From contig NC_085124.1 in assembly GCF_030269925.1 (NCBI RefSeq), positions 15,066,001 through 15,130,000 of the forward strand: a stretch of DNA of 64,000 bases. The letters run 5' to 3'. Positions 21,567-32,825 of the stretch are shown here, in pieces. Within the stretch, counting starts at the first letter, position 1. Each line of letters opens with the position of its first letter. The position numbers and the translations under genes were made by a program. The notes below the pieces were generated by a model. It was given only the letters and a program-made list of their open reading frames with translations. It did no database searches and was not told the DNA's origin. Source of the stretch: Bombyx mori (Eukaryota > Arthropoda > Insecta > Lepidoptera > Bombycidae).

Positions 21567-21971
21567 TCGGCTTAACCGGAGTGATATGGGAGTGCTCATA
21601 ATGAGTGCCCCCATGGGACTGAGCTGTCCACACTCTACATTTTCTTCCCCCCACATTGTTGGGGTGCCCCCCTATGGGGACCCATTTCAACCACCCTGCG
21701 GGTGAACCACTCCCCCTTAAGGGGAGTGTTTTTCGGTCCCTCCCCGCGACGGTCTTCCCCTTCTGGGGAGCCCTTAGCGGGTGAGCGCCAAACTAGTGCC
21801 GCGGCTCCCCCTCTGGTATTGTAGAGGGGGGGCCGCGGCATGGGGCCGGTGGAGGGCCCCACGGTGCTGACTGTTGTTTTTTGTAGTTGTAAATAGTTAG
21901 TATAGTTAGTTAGATTAGTTTTAGTTAGTTTATAGTTTTAGTAGCTAGAGGAAAAAAAAAAAAAAAAAAAA
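21567..21971 (+). other. Jockey-clade 3' UTR and poly(A) tail
   Basis: A GC-rich non-coding stretch with C/G-run hairpins (21650-21850) leads into TAGTTAGT-like repeats and a run of about 21 A ending at 21971. This marks the 3' end of the element that began in the 6.9-8.7 kb region. Confidence 0.8.
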
Positions 21972-22252
21972 GTAGGAAGCAGAAGACAGCAGACGGCGCC
22001 GGGGTGCCTCCTCCACGGACATCACTCCACCCATGAAAGCAAGCCCATCGTATTATATATAAGTATTTATTATTTGGTCGATGTAGTGCAGCCGTGCGCG
22101 CTGCGAACAGCGTACCTACCCTAGTTCTTCCTGCATCCATACCACCCCTGCCCTATGTGGCAGGGAGCTTCGTCCCGGGCAGTGGGGTTTGCCCCGAGGC
22201 CCGTTCGGTGCCCCCGAAAGGGGTTACGACGACCCTTCTTCTTCTTCTAATC
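21972..22252. other. GC-rich non-coding stretch of unknown origin
   Basis: Sits between the Jockey poly(A) and the U1-like sequence. Contains short inverted G/C repeats (for example around 22180-22230) and CTTCTTCTTCTT just before the U1 match. I do not recognise it; it could be a fragment of another non-LTR 3' UTR. Confidence 0.4.
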
Positions 22253-22351
22253 ATACTGACCTGGCGTAGGGAATACCGTGATCATGCAGGCGGTTCCCCC
22301 AGGGCGAGGCTGCTCCGTTGCGCTGCGGAGTGGTTGACCCTTGCGATTATT
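22253..22351 (+). pseudogene. U1 snRNA pseudogene, 3'-truncated
   Basis: U1 snRNA pairs with 5' splice sites in the spliceosome. The match starts at the true 5' end, with ATACTGACCTGG in place of ATACTTACCTG, and runs through CCGTGATCATG, GGCGGTTCCCCCAGG and GGTTGACCCTTGCGATTATT. It therefore covers the first three stem-loop regions and stops before the Sm site and last stem. The altered splice-site-pairing base and the missing 3' third argue against function. A 7-bp AATCATA occurs near both ends (22249-22255, 22372-22380) and might be a weak target-site duplication. Confidence 0.85.
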
Positions 22352-23200
22352 TTTATTTTTATCAATAACAAAATCATAATAAAAATGTATACTCGAATAA
22401 TATTATTTTCTTTATACCTCGAATAGAACTTAAAATGAATATTTTTGTAATAAGGAACTTCGTTCCTCTCCGCTATCCCGCAACACCACACATCTTTTTT
22501 TTTCCTGAAGCCATAAGAACGTAACTTGAATTTTAATTACGAATCTTCCTACTTTATTCAGTTCAGTTAGCTCTTAAAAAAAATCACCTGTTTTTTGGCG
22601 GAGATAAAAGACAAAATCACAGCCTAATTGAAACTAAGCGGTTACCAATGTCTATTATAATGACAATAACACTGCCCGCGAATACAATACTTTCAAATTG
22701 ACATAGAAGCCGACTGCGAGGCAGACACAGATAAGACTGTAATACCAAATCGTGTTTCCTCCCAAAATTCTTGACTACCAATATCATAAAAATCGCACCT
22801 GTTGTCAATTATAATAAGTGACGAATGTTAATAGCAAATCCTCAATCGCGATCATTTATATATTATTACACAAAAAGTCTAATAATATATCGCTTAAATA
22901 GACCAACCATGGGAGCGTTAATGTATTTTAAAAATAAGATGCGGAGCCCAAACGATAAGAAATATAATAAATTTTTACCGATATGGTAAATTATGTAACA
23001 CACCTTAAATCCAAACCTCAGACTCACAGATTACAGACTCAACTTAATCCAATGAAAGTTTTTTAGTACTGTTTGACGGCTGAAGCTTTACAGTGTTTCT
23101 AAATAATAATTTATTACTTAGCATAAGTTTCATTGATAAAATATGGGCTAGTCCAAAATCTATTGAAACTAACAAAATTAGTGGGAAAAACTCTTGACAA
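22352..23200. other. AT-rich stretch, nothing firm
   Basis: Contains the palindrome AAGGAACTTCGTTCC (22452-22466), also seen at 6808 and in the 44.7-45.0 kb repeat. No gene is supported. Confidence 0.45.
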
Positions 23201-23323
23201 ATGTTCACCACGGCGGTGTGCTGGTTCTATATTTTTGGAAGGAAGTTTTTGCGGGGGCGAGTGTCGCTAAAGATGCACAAAAAGAGGGGCAGACCGAGGC
23301 TAGGCTATGAGGAGTAGACGTAC

Positions 23324-23417
23324 CTGCCAACCCGTCGCTAGCTTCTTCCAGGCTGTAGAATTCAACGTCACTGCTGGACGACGCGTAATGGCGGCGGCTG
23401 GCCTGACGACTTGACAT
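23324..23417 (-). CDS. Candidate first coding exon of an unrecognised host gene
   Basis: On the minus strand, GCGCCATG gives a good translation-start context. The 31 codons after it (beginning MSSRQASRRHYASSSSDVEF) are Ser-rich then acidic, and end at a consensus donor, CAG|GTACGT (donor bases 23323-23318). An upstream ATG with a 3-codon frame lies about 27 bp before. The frame also runs on past the donor to 23205, so a longer single exon is possible. It belongs to no repeat family I recognise in the window. I cannot name the protein, and no second exon was identified. This is inference from start and splice context. Confidence 0.35.
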
Positions 23418-23927
23418 GGCGCTCTTCTTAAATTATTTGTCCATAAAACTGGTATACCACTCGCGCATCGACGAATATGATCGTCAGTAAGAGTTCGTAA
23501 TTTAATAGAAAATTAATAAGAGTCCATAAAAATATTTAGGTTAAAAAAACAAGCGGCGTGTGCGTATACAACCAAAAATTAAATACGGAATTTTCCAATA
23601 CTTACACAAGTTTGATTAAAAAAATTAAACGAACGTAATATTATCTGTAATATTTGAATTTTTACAAGCAATAAGGAAAAGTAACTGAACGAATGACATA
23701 TTGGCATCTGGCCCGACTGCCTCCCCGGAGAGTATTGCGATCAATTCTGACCTTTCGCCAAATAATAAGGGGCTCAATATCAATGAAATTAATTAAGAAG
23801 ACATTAATTATTATGTTATTATACTTAGATTCTAACTAATTACGTATGAATTAAAATTGTTTATGAACTTTATTTTGATAAAACGCGCCTAATATTCAAA
23901 ACACAATATCAAGTGTTCTACCCATGG
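23418..23927. other. AT-rich stretch upstream of the candidate exon
   Basis: No repeat or gene recognised. It would hold the promoter and 5' UTR if the exon at 23324-23417 is real. Confidence 0.35.
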
Positions 23928-23929
23928 TC

Positions 23930-24365
23930 CCTTTTTTTATTGTCCTTGTAGGCAGATGAGCATACGGCCCACCTGATGGTGAGTGGTTACCGTCACCCAT
24001 GGACTTCAGCAATGCCAGGGGTAGAGCCAAGCCGCTGCCTACCGTAAGCGGTTACTCGCCACAAGCTTCGTTTGAAGACGGACATATCATAGCGCTCGGG
24101 AAACACCGTGGAGGGAAGCTCATTCCATAACCAGATGGTACGTGGCAAAAAATACCTCTGGAAACATACTGTGAATGACCGCAGTGGCTCCAGGTAGTAC
24201 GGGTGAGCTCTACTCCGGTAGCGGGTGGTGCGATGGTAAAAACGAGATGATGGTATCATCATGAATAATTCCTCAGAGCACTCCCCATGGAACATACGAT
24301 ACAAAATACAGAGGGAACCAATATCCCCCCGCAGACCCAGATGTCTTGTCCGCATGTCTTTGAAT
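23930..24365 (-). pseudogene. CR1/L2-like LINE, C-terminal ORF2 and 3' tail
   Basis: The minus-strand frame 24355-23993 contains YRSRAHPYYLEP, RYFLPRTIWLWNELP and MSVFKRSLWR. The arrangement of a WN-LP motif followed by FK-L is typical of the C-terminus after the RT in CR1/L2/Jockey-group LINEs. The 3' part is the tail seen repeatedly here (complement of TTGTAGGCAGATGAGCATAC). It is 5'-truncated and carries no RT domain. A Bm1 copy lies directly to its right. Confidence 0.75.
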
Positions 24366-24439
24366 GTGCTTGTTTAAATAATATGTGTTAGTATTTTTCA
24401 ATTAATTTTATATTGTTATGGATAACTTTTTTACTTTTA

Positions 24440-24885
24440 TTTTTTATTGCTTAGATGTGTGGACGAGCTCACAGCCCACCTGGTGTTAAGTGGTTACTGG
24501 AGCCCATAGACATCTACAATGTAAATGCGCCACCCCCTTTGAGATATGTTCTGAGGTCTCAGTATAGTTACAACGGCTACCCCACCCTTCAAACCGAAAC
24601 GCATTACCGCTTTACGGCAGAAAATAGGCAGGGCGGTGGTACCTACCCGGGCGGACTCACAAGAGGTCCTACCACCAGTGATTACGCAAATTATAATTTT
24701 GCAGGGTTGATTTTTATTACACAATGTTATTCCCTCACCGTGGAAGCCAATCGTGAACATTTGTTAAGTACGTATTTCATTAGAAAAATTGGTACCCGCC
24801 TGCGGGATCCGAACACCGGTGCATCGCTACATACGAATGCACCGGAAGTCTTATCCTTTAGGCCACGACGACTTCAAATTATTAT
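24440..24885 (-). mobile_element. Bm1-type SINE, near full length
   Basis: Complement of the full Bm1 consensus, from the A-rich tail (left) to the tRNA-like head (24780-24880). An open frame across it (24455-25039) is a by-product of the SINE sequence, not a gene. Confidence 0.93.
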
Positions 24886-25079
24886 CATAATTCGACTTAT
24901 TATCAGGTCTGCTAGGATCTCTTCCTCTACAACAGAAAAAGTGGCCATTTTTGCAACCTCTCCATCATCCGTGGCTGGGATGCCTTCGCATATTTACTTG
25001 CCTATACAGCTCACTAATACTCGGCCGTCTAATACCTAACTTAAGTTTCGGTTATTTCTGTTACCATTTGAAAGAGTAA

Positions 25080-25915
25080 AGCTACAGAGAGTAGAGTTTT
25101 ATCAATTTTTATTTGGCTTACGAAAATATGATCACGTCTCAGAATTTCGCGCTAAGCTCAAGTGGCTGCCAATTCGCCTTCGTCGGAATGCTCATATTCT
25201 TTCTTTGCTCTATACTGTTCTATTTAATCCTTCTTCTCCTTCTTATCTCAAAAGACGCTTTGAGTTTATCCGTGATACACATACCATATCCCTGAGATCA
25301 ACGGACAACATGCAATTAATGATGCCAGTGCATTCGACAAGGTTCTACGATCATTCCTTTACTGTTCAAGCTATTCGTTTGTGGAATGCTCTCCCGGTAC
25401 GTATACGACATGCTGAAACATTAAAGTCGTTCAAACGCCTCATTAAGGAACATTTTTTAAATACTAGTCAACCGATTTAATATGTGATAGGGTAAATTTC
25501 TGAAATTGGTATCTACTTAAATTGTATATGTTTCAAAGGTATTTTAAGTATCTTTTATATGTAAATTGCTTATTCTTATTTATATGTAAAGAAGCAAAAT
25601 TTAAACTTAATTTTTTTTTTTTTTTTATTTCTAATAATTATTATTATATTATAATACTTTGTATTAATTTTATGTATATTTACAGAGATATGTATGTGTA
25701 TATGTATGTGTACATATCTGTATATGTATTTCACTGGAATGGTACACCGCGCGTAGTTCGTTTCCAAATGATTCTTGTCCACCTGATGGTTGTCTGGAAG
25801 AGATCGCTTTTAGCGATAAGACCGCCAATTGTACTTTTTGTTTTTAATGTATCGCACTGTTCATTTGTTTTTTTGGTGTACAATAAAGAATACTCTCTCT
25901 CTCTCTCTCAATACA
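25080..25915 (+). pseudogene. CR1/L2-like LINE, 3' end with CT-repeat tail
   Basis: Coding remnants EFRAKLKWLPIRL, then TVQAIRLWNALP and LKSFKRLIKEHF, form the post-RT C-terminus of a different LINE family from the one at 23930-24365. The 3' UTR contains CACCTGATGGTTGTCTGG and CGATAAGACCGCC, an AATAAAG signal, and ends in (CT)n at 25893-25909. 5'-truncated, no RT palm. Confidence 0.78.
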
Positions 25916-26189
25916 AATAATTTTAATTTAATTTTATATCTGTAACAAAAGGGTAAGGAATGGGGTAGCAGCATTCTTACCATGATTTCTACAGACCTCG
26001 GTAACGAAGGACAATAGTTACTTCATTAGAGAATCTTGAGTTCGTCTGCCTAATTGTCATACTAAAATAATAAACCTAAGATTGGTATATAAATTCGTAG
26101 AGCTTTCGAAAAACAAATTCTTTAGAAGTGTGAAGATTATTTAATAAACAACATTATCTTTCTTGTGGTCTGTATGACTTGAATCATAT

Positions 26190-26450
26190 CATTACTGGTG
26201 GTAGGACCTCTTGAGAGTCCGCGCGGGTAGGTATCACCGCCTGTCTAATTCTCCCGTGAAGCAGTAATGCGTTTCGGCTTGAAGGGTGGGGCAGCCGTTG
26301 TAAGTAGTACGGTGTAAGAACTTATAACTTATATCTCAAGGTGGGTGGCGCATTTACGTTGTAAATGTCTATGGGCTCCAGTAACCACTTAACACCAGAG
26401 GGGCTGTGAGCTCGTGCACCCAATAAGCAAGCAATAAATAAAAAAAAAAC
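26190..26450 (+). mobile_element. Bm1-type SINE, head-less form
   Basis: Begins at ACTGGTGGTAGGACC (26194) and ends with an A tail; lacks the tRNA-derived head. Confidence 0.92.
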
Positions 26451-26589
26451 ACCAAATAAATCTCACCGATAAAATTGGTTTCAAAAGACCCTTCGAAATT
26501 GAATGCAAACAATTATTCTCATTTGAAATTTAAATTTAGATAAAAAAAATGTACCATACGTAATTAAATAAAGCGTTTATCATAATTTA

Positions 26590-26928
26590 TGAGTGTCGTA
26601 GCGCTACGTCGTAGCTCCCTGATAACTACCGTAGTCATTTCGGTCTACGGTTGATTCAGAGACTGCGCGTCACACAGTGCTACGCGGACGCCTACGGAGC
26701 GTAGACGCGTTTTCCGAATTAACGGAACGAGATTACGCGGAAAAACTCATAAGCGTTTTTCACAGGCACCAAAAGTTATTTGAACTGTTTTATGAACAAT
26801 TGTGAGTTGGACTGAGTGCGCAGTGTTTGGTTTTATACTTGTGTGTGGTTTTCGTATCTTTTGCTAATGAATCTTGGGATGCGGAGTTGAAAAGGATTTT
26901 TTGTTTGCTTCTGACGGAAATAGCTGGT
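26590..26928 (+). other. GC-rich island with CTACG/CGTAG motifs; candidate non-coding first exon
   Basis: Bases 26593-26710 hold about eight CTACG or CGTAG pentamers, several forming short palindromes such as GTAGCGCTAC. An Inr-like GCAGTG lies near 26820, and a consensus donor, CTG|GTAAGA, at 26928/26929. Only short frames are present, so if transcribed this would be 5' UTR. It could instead be the end of an unrecognised DNA transposon. Confidence 0.3.
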
Positions 26929-26934
26929 AAGATT

Positions 26935-27712
26935 TTTTTGTATTGTTGTAAAAGATTTTCAGCGTGCAGTTAGTATTTTATTGATCGAATTATAGGCGTG
27001 TTTTTGACAACGCTTCTGATGATTTAAATGTGATATATTAGAATCACGTGAACCGAGTTTCAGTATTTAAGCTGCAGTATGCCGTATTTTCTTCTCGAAT
27101 ATCGATATTTGGATTATAAGAAGTATAAGAAAATCAGATTCATTATTAAAAGCTGAATCAAGCTTAATTCAATATTGAATTACATTTTCAAATCACAATA
27201 TATTAATGCGTGGCTCTTAGAATTAAATTTTTAATATTTGAAAAATATTCAAATATCTCATGATGTTCACGAAAACTTTGATCTTGCTTGATAATAAGTA
27301 AGACTATGTACCGATTTTTTAGGTATAAATTTACCCTTAAAAAATTCATAGAAGTCATTAAAAAAAAACATTAATTACAGATTTTCTTAGAGAAATTTAA
27401 TTAAAAAAAATGTTCCGACTTTCTTTATATTCCATACAAGAATACGGCATAGAGAGTTGTATTTCCTATTATAACATTTATTTTACAAAATGATGGCTAT
27501 GATGACATTATAAATGGCGCAATAGTTTTTCCTAACATCCGAAGCCACTTAAAACCTAAAACATCTGATTCTTTTTAACTATATTTATCTCTCTTAATAA
27601 TGTGACCAATACACACTACACTGCAAAAATATTAATAGTATGTAAGGAAAAATCACATAATTAATTAACATGACAAGAGTAAGGGATTTTTAGAAAAATA
27701 TTTTTTTCTGTC
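26935..27712. other. AT-rich stretch, nothing recognised
   Basis: No gene-like frame, RNA gene or known repeat seen. Confidence 0.5.
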
Positions 27713-27714
27713 AT

Positions 27715-28122
27715 TACTTAGTTGGGTGGACGAGCTCACGACCCACCTGGTGCTGAATGGTTACTGGAGCCCATAGACATCTACAACGTAAATTCCGCCA
27801 CCTACCTCGGGATATAAGTTCTAAGATCTCACTTGTAACGTACAACGGCTGCTCCGCCCTGTCAACCAAAACGCATTACTGCTTCGCAGCAGAAATAGGC
27901 AAGGTGGTGGTACCTACCCGTGCTGACTCACAAGACGTCCTGCCACCAGTAATTGTGCAAATTATAATTTTGTGGGTTTAATTTTTATTATATATATATA
28001 TACAATCTTATTCCTTCACCGTGGAGGTCAATCGTGAACCTTTGTTAAGTACGTATTTCATTAGAAGTATTGATACGAATTCACTGGACATCTTATCCCT
28101 TAGGCCACGACAACTTCGAATT
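27715..28122 (-). mobile_element. Bm1-type SINE, full body, diverged head
   Basis: Reverse copy with a damaged tRNA-like head (missing part of the B-box region near 28070). Confidence 0.9.
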
Positions 28123-28639
28123 AAATTATTGAATCAATGGTTTAAAAATATCCCTGTGAAATATTAAAATTGTTTTTTTTTTTAATAATAAATTTCAAAT
28201 TTCTCATAAATAAGTCAGTTATTTTCTGTATGGTTTATCGATGACTGTTGGAGAATATTTAAAAAAAAAAGACTGTTACGCTCACAACTACGAGATTTTA
28301 CTTGAGGTATGTACCTATCTTAAGCTGATACTAAAAGGAACATCTTTATAAAAAAAGGCGGCCTGACTGAGTATCTTTATTATATTCCTTTTATGATTTT
28401 GGGATATTCAATCTTTGTACCGGAAAACTTTTTGGCTTTAACAAAAATCTTTTACAACTCGATATTATTAGCTAACTTTGACTGACATAAGAACAAAATT
28501 ACATACTATATCCGTCAAGACTTAAATTCGCTGAGATCTGGTGAGCATGTAGCCACATTAAAAAAAAAAGAGAATAGAAATGAGCCCCCGCTGAAAAATA
28601 AATTGCTAGTTAAAAGAGACATTCAATATTTGCATCAAT

Positions 28640-28755
28640 AGGTTTGTTTTTATTGCCCTTGTAGGCAGATGAGCATACGGCAAACCTGATGGTGAGTGGT
28701 AACCGTCGCCTATGGACTTCAGCAATGCCAGGAGCAGAGCCAAGTTGCTGTCTAA
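28640..28755 (-). mobile_element. CR1/L2-like LINE 3' tail fragment
   Basis: Same tail as at 23930: complement of the CCTGATGGTGAGTGG block and TTCAGCAATGCCAGG. Confidence 0.8.
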
Positions 28756-29329
28756 AACAGTGATCTGATCTGAAAACGGTGTGTCTCAAATACTGATTCC
28801 CGGAATATTCTAGTAGCTATTTTAAAAAGAAAATGTTAAGTTAAAATTATTGTTAAATTTAAATATACCCTGTAACCATATTTGTTAATAAAATCCATAG
28901 AACTTGTTATAAGACATCAAAGGACAACTTATTAAAAAAATACGATAAAAACTTTGTAGTCCTCAGGAAAAATCACAGCGGCTTATTTTTTTTTTTATGA
29001 AAAGAGAATGTCGGTAATAAATTCATCTTAAGCCTGTTTCAAGGCTGTGCCACTCTTAAAAAGCAGTAATAGCTAAGGTGATGAATACCCCAGAGATGAG
29101 CTCGCGTAGTCTCAGACTACGTCGTATCGGTACTATGAGTAATTAGGTATTTATTTATTTCGGGCTTCATTTTTAAAGCACATTTTTTTCTTTCTTTGTT
29201 GATGACTTTTGGGAATATGTGACAGGCGAGTTTTTAATTGTAAGCTGCCACTAGAATCCAAGTGTCAGCATAGTTTTATCGCTCGATACAAAAATGCCCA
29301 GCCTTTAAGAACATTTCCTTAATAAGTAA
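28756..29329. other. AT-rich stretch, nothing recognised
   Basis: No gene, RNA or repeat signature seen. Confidence 0.45.
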
Positions 29330-29631
29330 TCATCATTCTTCTGCCCTTCTCCCAATCACCTGGGGTCGACGTAACATGTTTTCTCCTTCCATACTCCTCT
29401 ATCATATACCCTTTCTTCGCTCACTTCCTTCTTACACATATCATCTTTCTTGCAATCCATCCATTTTTTCTTAAGTCCACCTCTTCCTCTAAAGCCTTTC
29501 ACATTTATAACTAAAACTCTCTTAACAACCTCATTGTCATTTCGTCTCATCACATGTCCATACCATCTCAAACGCGCACTTCTCATGTTCTCTGTCACAG
29601 GCGCCACTTTCAGACTTCCTCCATTCTTTAA
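29330..29631 (-). pseudogene. RTE-type ORF2 C-terminal fragment
   Basis: The minus-strand translation has RLRWYGHVMRR, VVKRVL, GRGGLKKKWMDCKKDDM and VYDRGVWKEKTCYVDP, the end of an RTE-like endonuclease-reverse transcriptase from a different family than the 1.6-2.8 kb pair. Its 5' side is cut by the Helitron starting at 29632. Confidence 0.82.
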
Positions 29632-30002
29632 TCTATACATCTAAACATATAAATAAAATTGGAGTGTCTGTTTGTTATATTGAAATAACCGCTTTTTACT
29701 ACATGCATATGAATGTGTATACGGTAATACACCAAAATAACATTTTATACAATTTTTGTCTGTCTGTCCGTCTGTCTGTCTGTCTGTTTGTTCCAGCTAA
29801 TCTCTGGAATGGCTGGACCGATTTTGACGAAACTTTCACTGATCGGTAGCTGATGATATAAGGAGTAACTTAGGCTACTTAAGACTTGCTTCGCACCGCG
29901 GCGTCATCCGCGGTACGACAATAACCGCAGCTTACATCGCGGGACTCAGCTATTAATAATAAAATTGAATGTTTCCGAAGCAAAGCGAGGGTTGGTCGCT
30001 AG
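29632..30002 (+). mobile_element. Non-autonomous Helitron, complete
   Basis: 5' TCTATACAT followed by AAAATTGGAGTGTCTG; 3' end GGTTGGTCGCTAG followed by T. Contains a (CTGT)n microsatellite at about 29757-29790. Confidence 0.82.
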
Positions 30003-30479
30003 TAAGTAATATGGGAGTAATAACTGTGTACAACAAAAAAACAACAAGCCTTGTTTTTAATAATGTAGTGAAATTAACAACCATATTCTACTCATTCTTG
30101 CTTGAATCACCGCACTTAACATAATCAATTTTAATTAATATCTCAAAACAACTTATGTAGGTTAGTATATACTAAAACGCTGGTACTGAATTTTGCGCTA
30201 TAACTCTCTCGCGGCTAAAATCGGACCGCAAAGCTTGTAGTTGTTTTGACAACAAAGTTTCGAATTCGAGCTTCGTGACTACGATCCGATGTCTGACTAA
30301 ACCTTGTTTCGGCTGATGTTTTGTATACGCACAATTCTGTGTATTGCTCCAACAGCCGGTAGCTGCAAACTTCTAGTTCGGCCAGAATACGGCTGCTATT
30401 TACCACATCTAAATCACCTCTAATCTTTTTAGTTTTGCGTACCAACTCATATAACATCTGGAGTTAAGGTATTCTAAGT
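30003..30479. other. Mostly AT-rich, nothing recognised
   Basis: The frame at 30215-30457 (minus) has no family signature that I can see. Confidence 0.4.
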
Positions 30480-30602
30480 CTTTTTTTTTTTCTATTACCC
30501 TTGTAGGCAGACGAGCATACGGCCCACCTGATGGTGAGTGGTTACCGTCGCCCATGGACTTCAGCAATGCCAGGGACAGAGCCAAGCCGCTGCCTACCAA
30601 AG
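30480..30602 (-). mobile_element. CR1/L2-like LINE 3' tail fragment
   Basis: Same tail family as 23930 and 28640. Forms an inverted pair with the tail at 30921-31150. Confidence 0.82.
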
Positions 30603-30675
30603 ATACAAGATGCGATATAGAACTATCCTTGATTTTTCTATTACCTTTCAATATGTACATCAATAACAGTTTTTT

Positions 30676-30920
30676 TTTTATAATTATCTGGTATGAAGTG
30701 GTTACAGAAGCTCATAGACATTATCAACGTAAATTTCACCACCCACCACGAGACATGAAATGTAAATACTCAATTTTATATAGTAAAACGGCTGCTCCAT
30801 CCTTCAAACCGAAACGCGTTACTGCTACGCTTACGAAAATTAGTACCCGCCTGCAGGATTTGAGCATGGACAAAATCGAATCGCTCCATTTGAGGGCACC
30901 GGGCGTCTTATCCTTTAGCG
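30676..30920 (-). mobile_element. Bm1-type SINE, internally deleted and diverged
   Basis: The 3' body and the head are present, but the middle, from the CGTTACTGCT block to the GTACCCGCCTGC block, is missing. Confidence 0.75.
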
Positions 30921-31150
30921 TTCAGCGCAAACTTCCGAAACTGAACGTATCCGGCTATGGAATGAGCTCCCCTCCACGGTGTTTCCCGAGCGCTATGACA
31001 TGTCCTTCTTCAAACGAGGCTTGTGGAGAGTATTAAGCGGTAGGCAGCGGCTTGGCTCTGCCCCTGGCATTGCTGATGTCCATGGGGGACGGTAACCGCT
31101 CACCATCAGGTGGGCCGTATGCTCGTCTGCCTACAAGGGCAATAAAAAAA
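30921..31150 (+). mobile_element. CR1/L2-like LINE C-terminal and tail fragment
   Basis: Coding trace LWNELPSTVFPERYD-like, then the tail through CTCGTCTGCCTACAAGG and a short A run. Confidence 0.82.
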
Positions 31151-31759
31151 GTATGCTCAATATTTGTTGGTGCTACGCCACGCGCGCTCGCAACGTCCTC
31201 ACTATTTGAAGTTTAATCATACAAATATTAACATTTTTAACACAGTATACTCGTACATGATAATATCTAAATATGGATGTACCTGATATTCGTTTAGTAA
31301 GCACTATTAATTTATTATGAGTACCAACAATGCATGCGCGACTAGAAACATGCACATCCGAATACCGAATATCAAATATCTTCAACAAAGCTATCTCTCC
31401 TGAATCCGGAAAGCTCTATCACATTTTCGTTAGCAAGGATTCATTTATTAATATCCAACCAACGAAGGATTTTATGGGTCATTGGAATTCTGTACACACG
31501 GGTGAGCACATTATAATCTTCTGGTGCGTTTGACGCAGTGAAAACGTACAAATAGCCTTTACAATGCAGCTATTTACGTCCTCAACTCTTATGAATTGGT
31601 CTTATGGCCTACTTCCTGCTACTGTGACTGGCTTCATATTTAAAATGATGACGTCAGCCTTGTGGAAATCGTGAGGTCATTCACTTCATTAATATCATTG
31701 TCTTCCATGGTGACAGCAAGTAAATTGCTTGTTAAAAAACTTCTTAAAATAGTTCCTTT
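31151..31759. other. AT-rich stretch, nothing recognised
   Basis: No gene or repeat signature seen. Confidence 0.4.
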
Positions 31760-32130
31760 AAAATAGGCCTCAGGGTAACCCTCTCTGCCCGGGTGTAGAC
31801 TCCCTGCCTGACAAGGCCGGGATGATGTGTTTGCTGGGTTGTCAATATGTGCTGGTGTGGCTTCCTCTTCGGATCTCCCATTCTTCGTCTCCCGCGGTCG
31901 GCAACAGCTCCTCCCCGTGGTTTTACTTAGACTTTTTACTTAGACGTTTTACTTAGACTTACTTATATCTATCTCACAATTAGCTTACTAAATGATGGCG
32001 ACGTGCACCACCACACCTAATCCTAAGTAACTTACCTAACCTAACCATGGGGGGAGGGTAGAGCTAAGACTCTCAAGAGACTCTTTGCTGGAATCCTCTC
32101 CCCCTCTCCGTACTATATATAGTATAGGTG
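31760..32130. other. GC-richer unclassified stretch with a short tandem repeat
   Basis: Three copies of TTTACTTAGAC lie at 31922, 31935 and 31949. The rest contains G/C-rich segments unlike the surrounding AT-rich DNA and may be an old retroelement UTR. Confidence 0.35.
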
Positions 32131-32289
32131 TTTAATAACCAGTCCCTTTTTATTTCTTGTATACGTCCAAGATTTACAAGTCCTTTGAAACCTATCGCAA
32201 AGTCGTTGATTCTTCTTCTTAGTCGTTTGGACTTAGAAGATAAGAATGGTATTTATAATGTGCACATGAGGGAATCCCCGCATGAATAG

Positions 32290-32506
32290 CTTAGATGGAT
32301 CCACCACTCTGCCTATTTTAGCTGCGAAAAAGTGATGAGTTTCGGTTTGAAAGGTGGGGCATCCGTTGTGTGGGGCAACTGAGATTTAAAACTCATACTA
32401 AAGGTGAGTGAGGTATATACTCGTACATACGTTGTTGATGTCTATGGACTCGAATAACCACGTCATAGCGCGCCGTGAGCTCTCCACCCATCTAAGCAAT
32501 AAAAAA
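32290..32506 (+). mobile_element. Bm1-type SINE, strongly diverged 3' part
   Basis: Retains GTTTCGGTTTGAA, TTGATGTCTATGG and CACCCATCTAAGCAATAAA. Confidence 0.78.
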
Positions 32507-32825
32507 GTTTGTAGAAATATAGAATCTAGATAAAATTTTATGTGTGTGCGTAAAAATAAACAAATTCCTGTTGCTTGCGTAATATGAACACTAGAAAAAA
32601 GCATCGACTTGAATTGCAGGATTCTCTAAGTGAGTGAGTCTTCCGTGAGTAACTAGAAATATATCACAGAACGTTAATTTATTACCTGTTTATAGATTTG
32701 TACCGGAGTGTATAATAAAAAAAAAGATATTTGACGGATTCCTGAATCAACTTAACGATATTTTCAAGATGAAATTGCATACACACAACTTCCGAGTATT
32801 AACTTAGGAATTATTCGAGATGATC
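32507..32825. other. AT-rich stretch, nothing recognised
   Basis: No gene, RNA or repeat signature seen. Confidence 0.4.

Noticed and set aside
6800..22470. One very large DNA transposon bounded by GGAAYGAAGTTCC palindromes
   Set aside because: The core is self-complementary, so orientation is not informative, and the flanks beyond it do not match as inverted repeats.
24455..25039. A 194-codon plus-strand frame
   Set aside because: It is the antisense of a Bm1 SINE; similar frames arise in other Bm1 copies and show no protein family.
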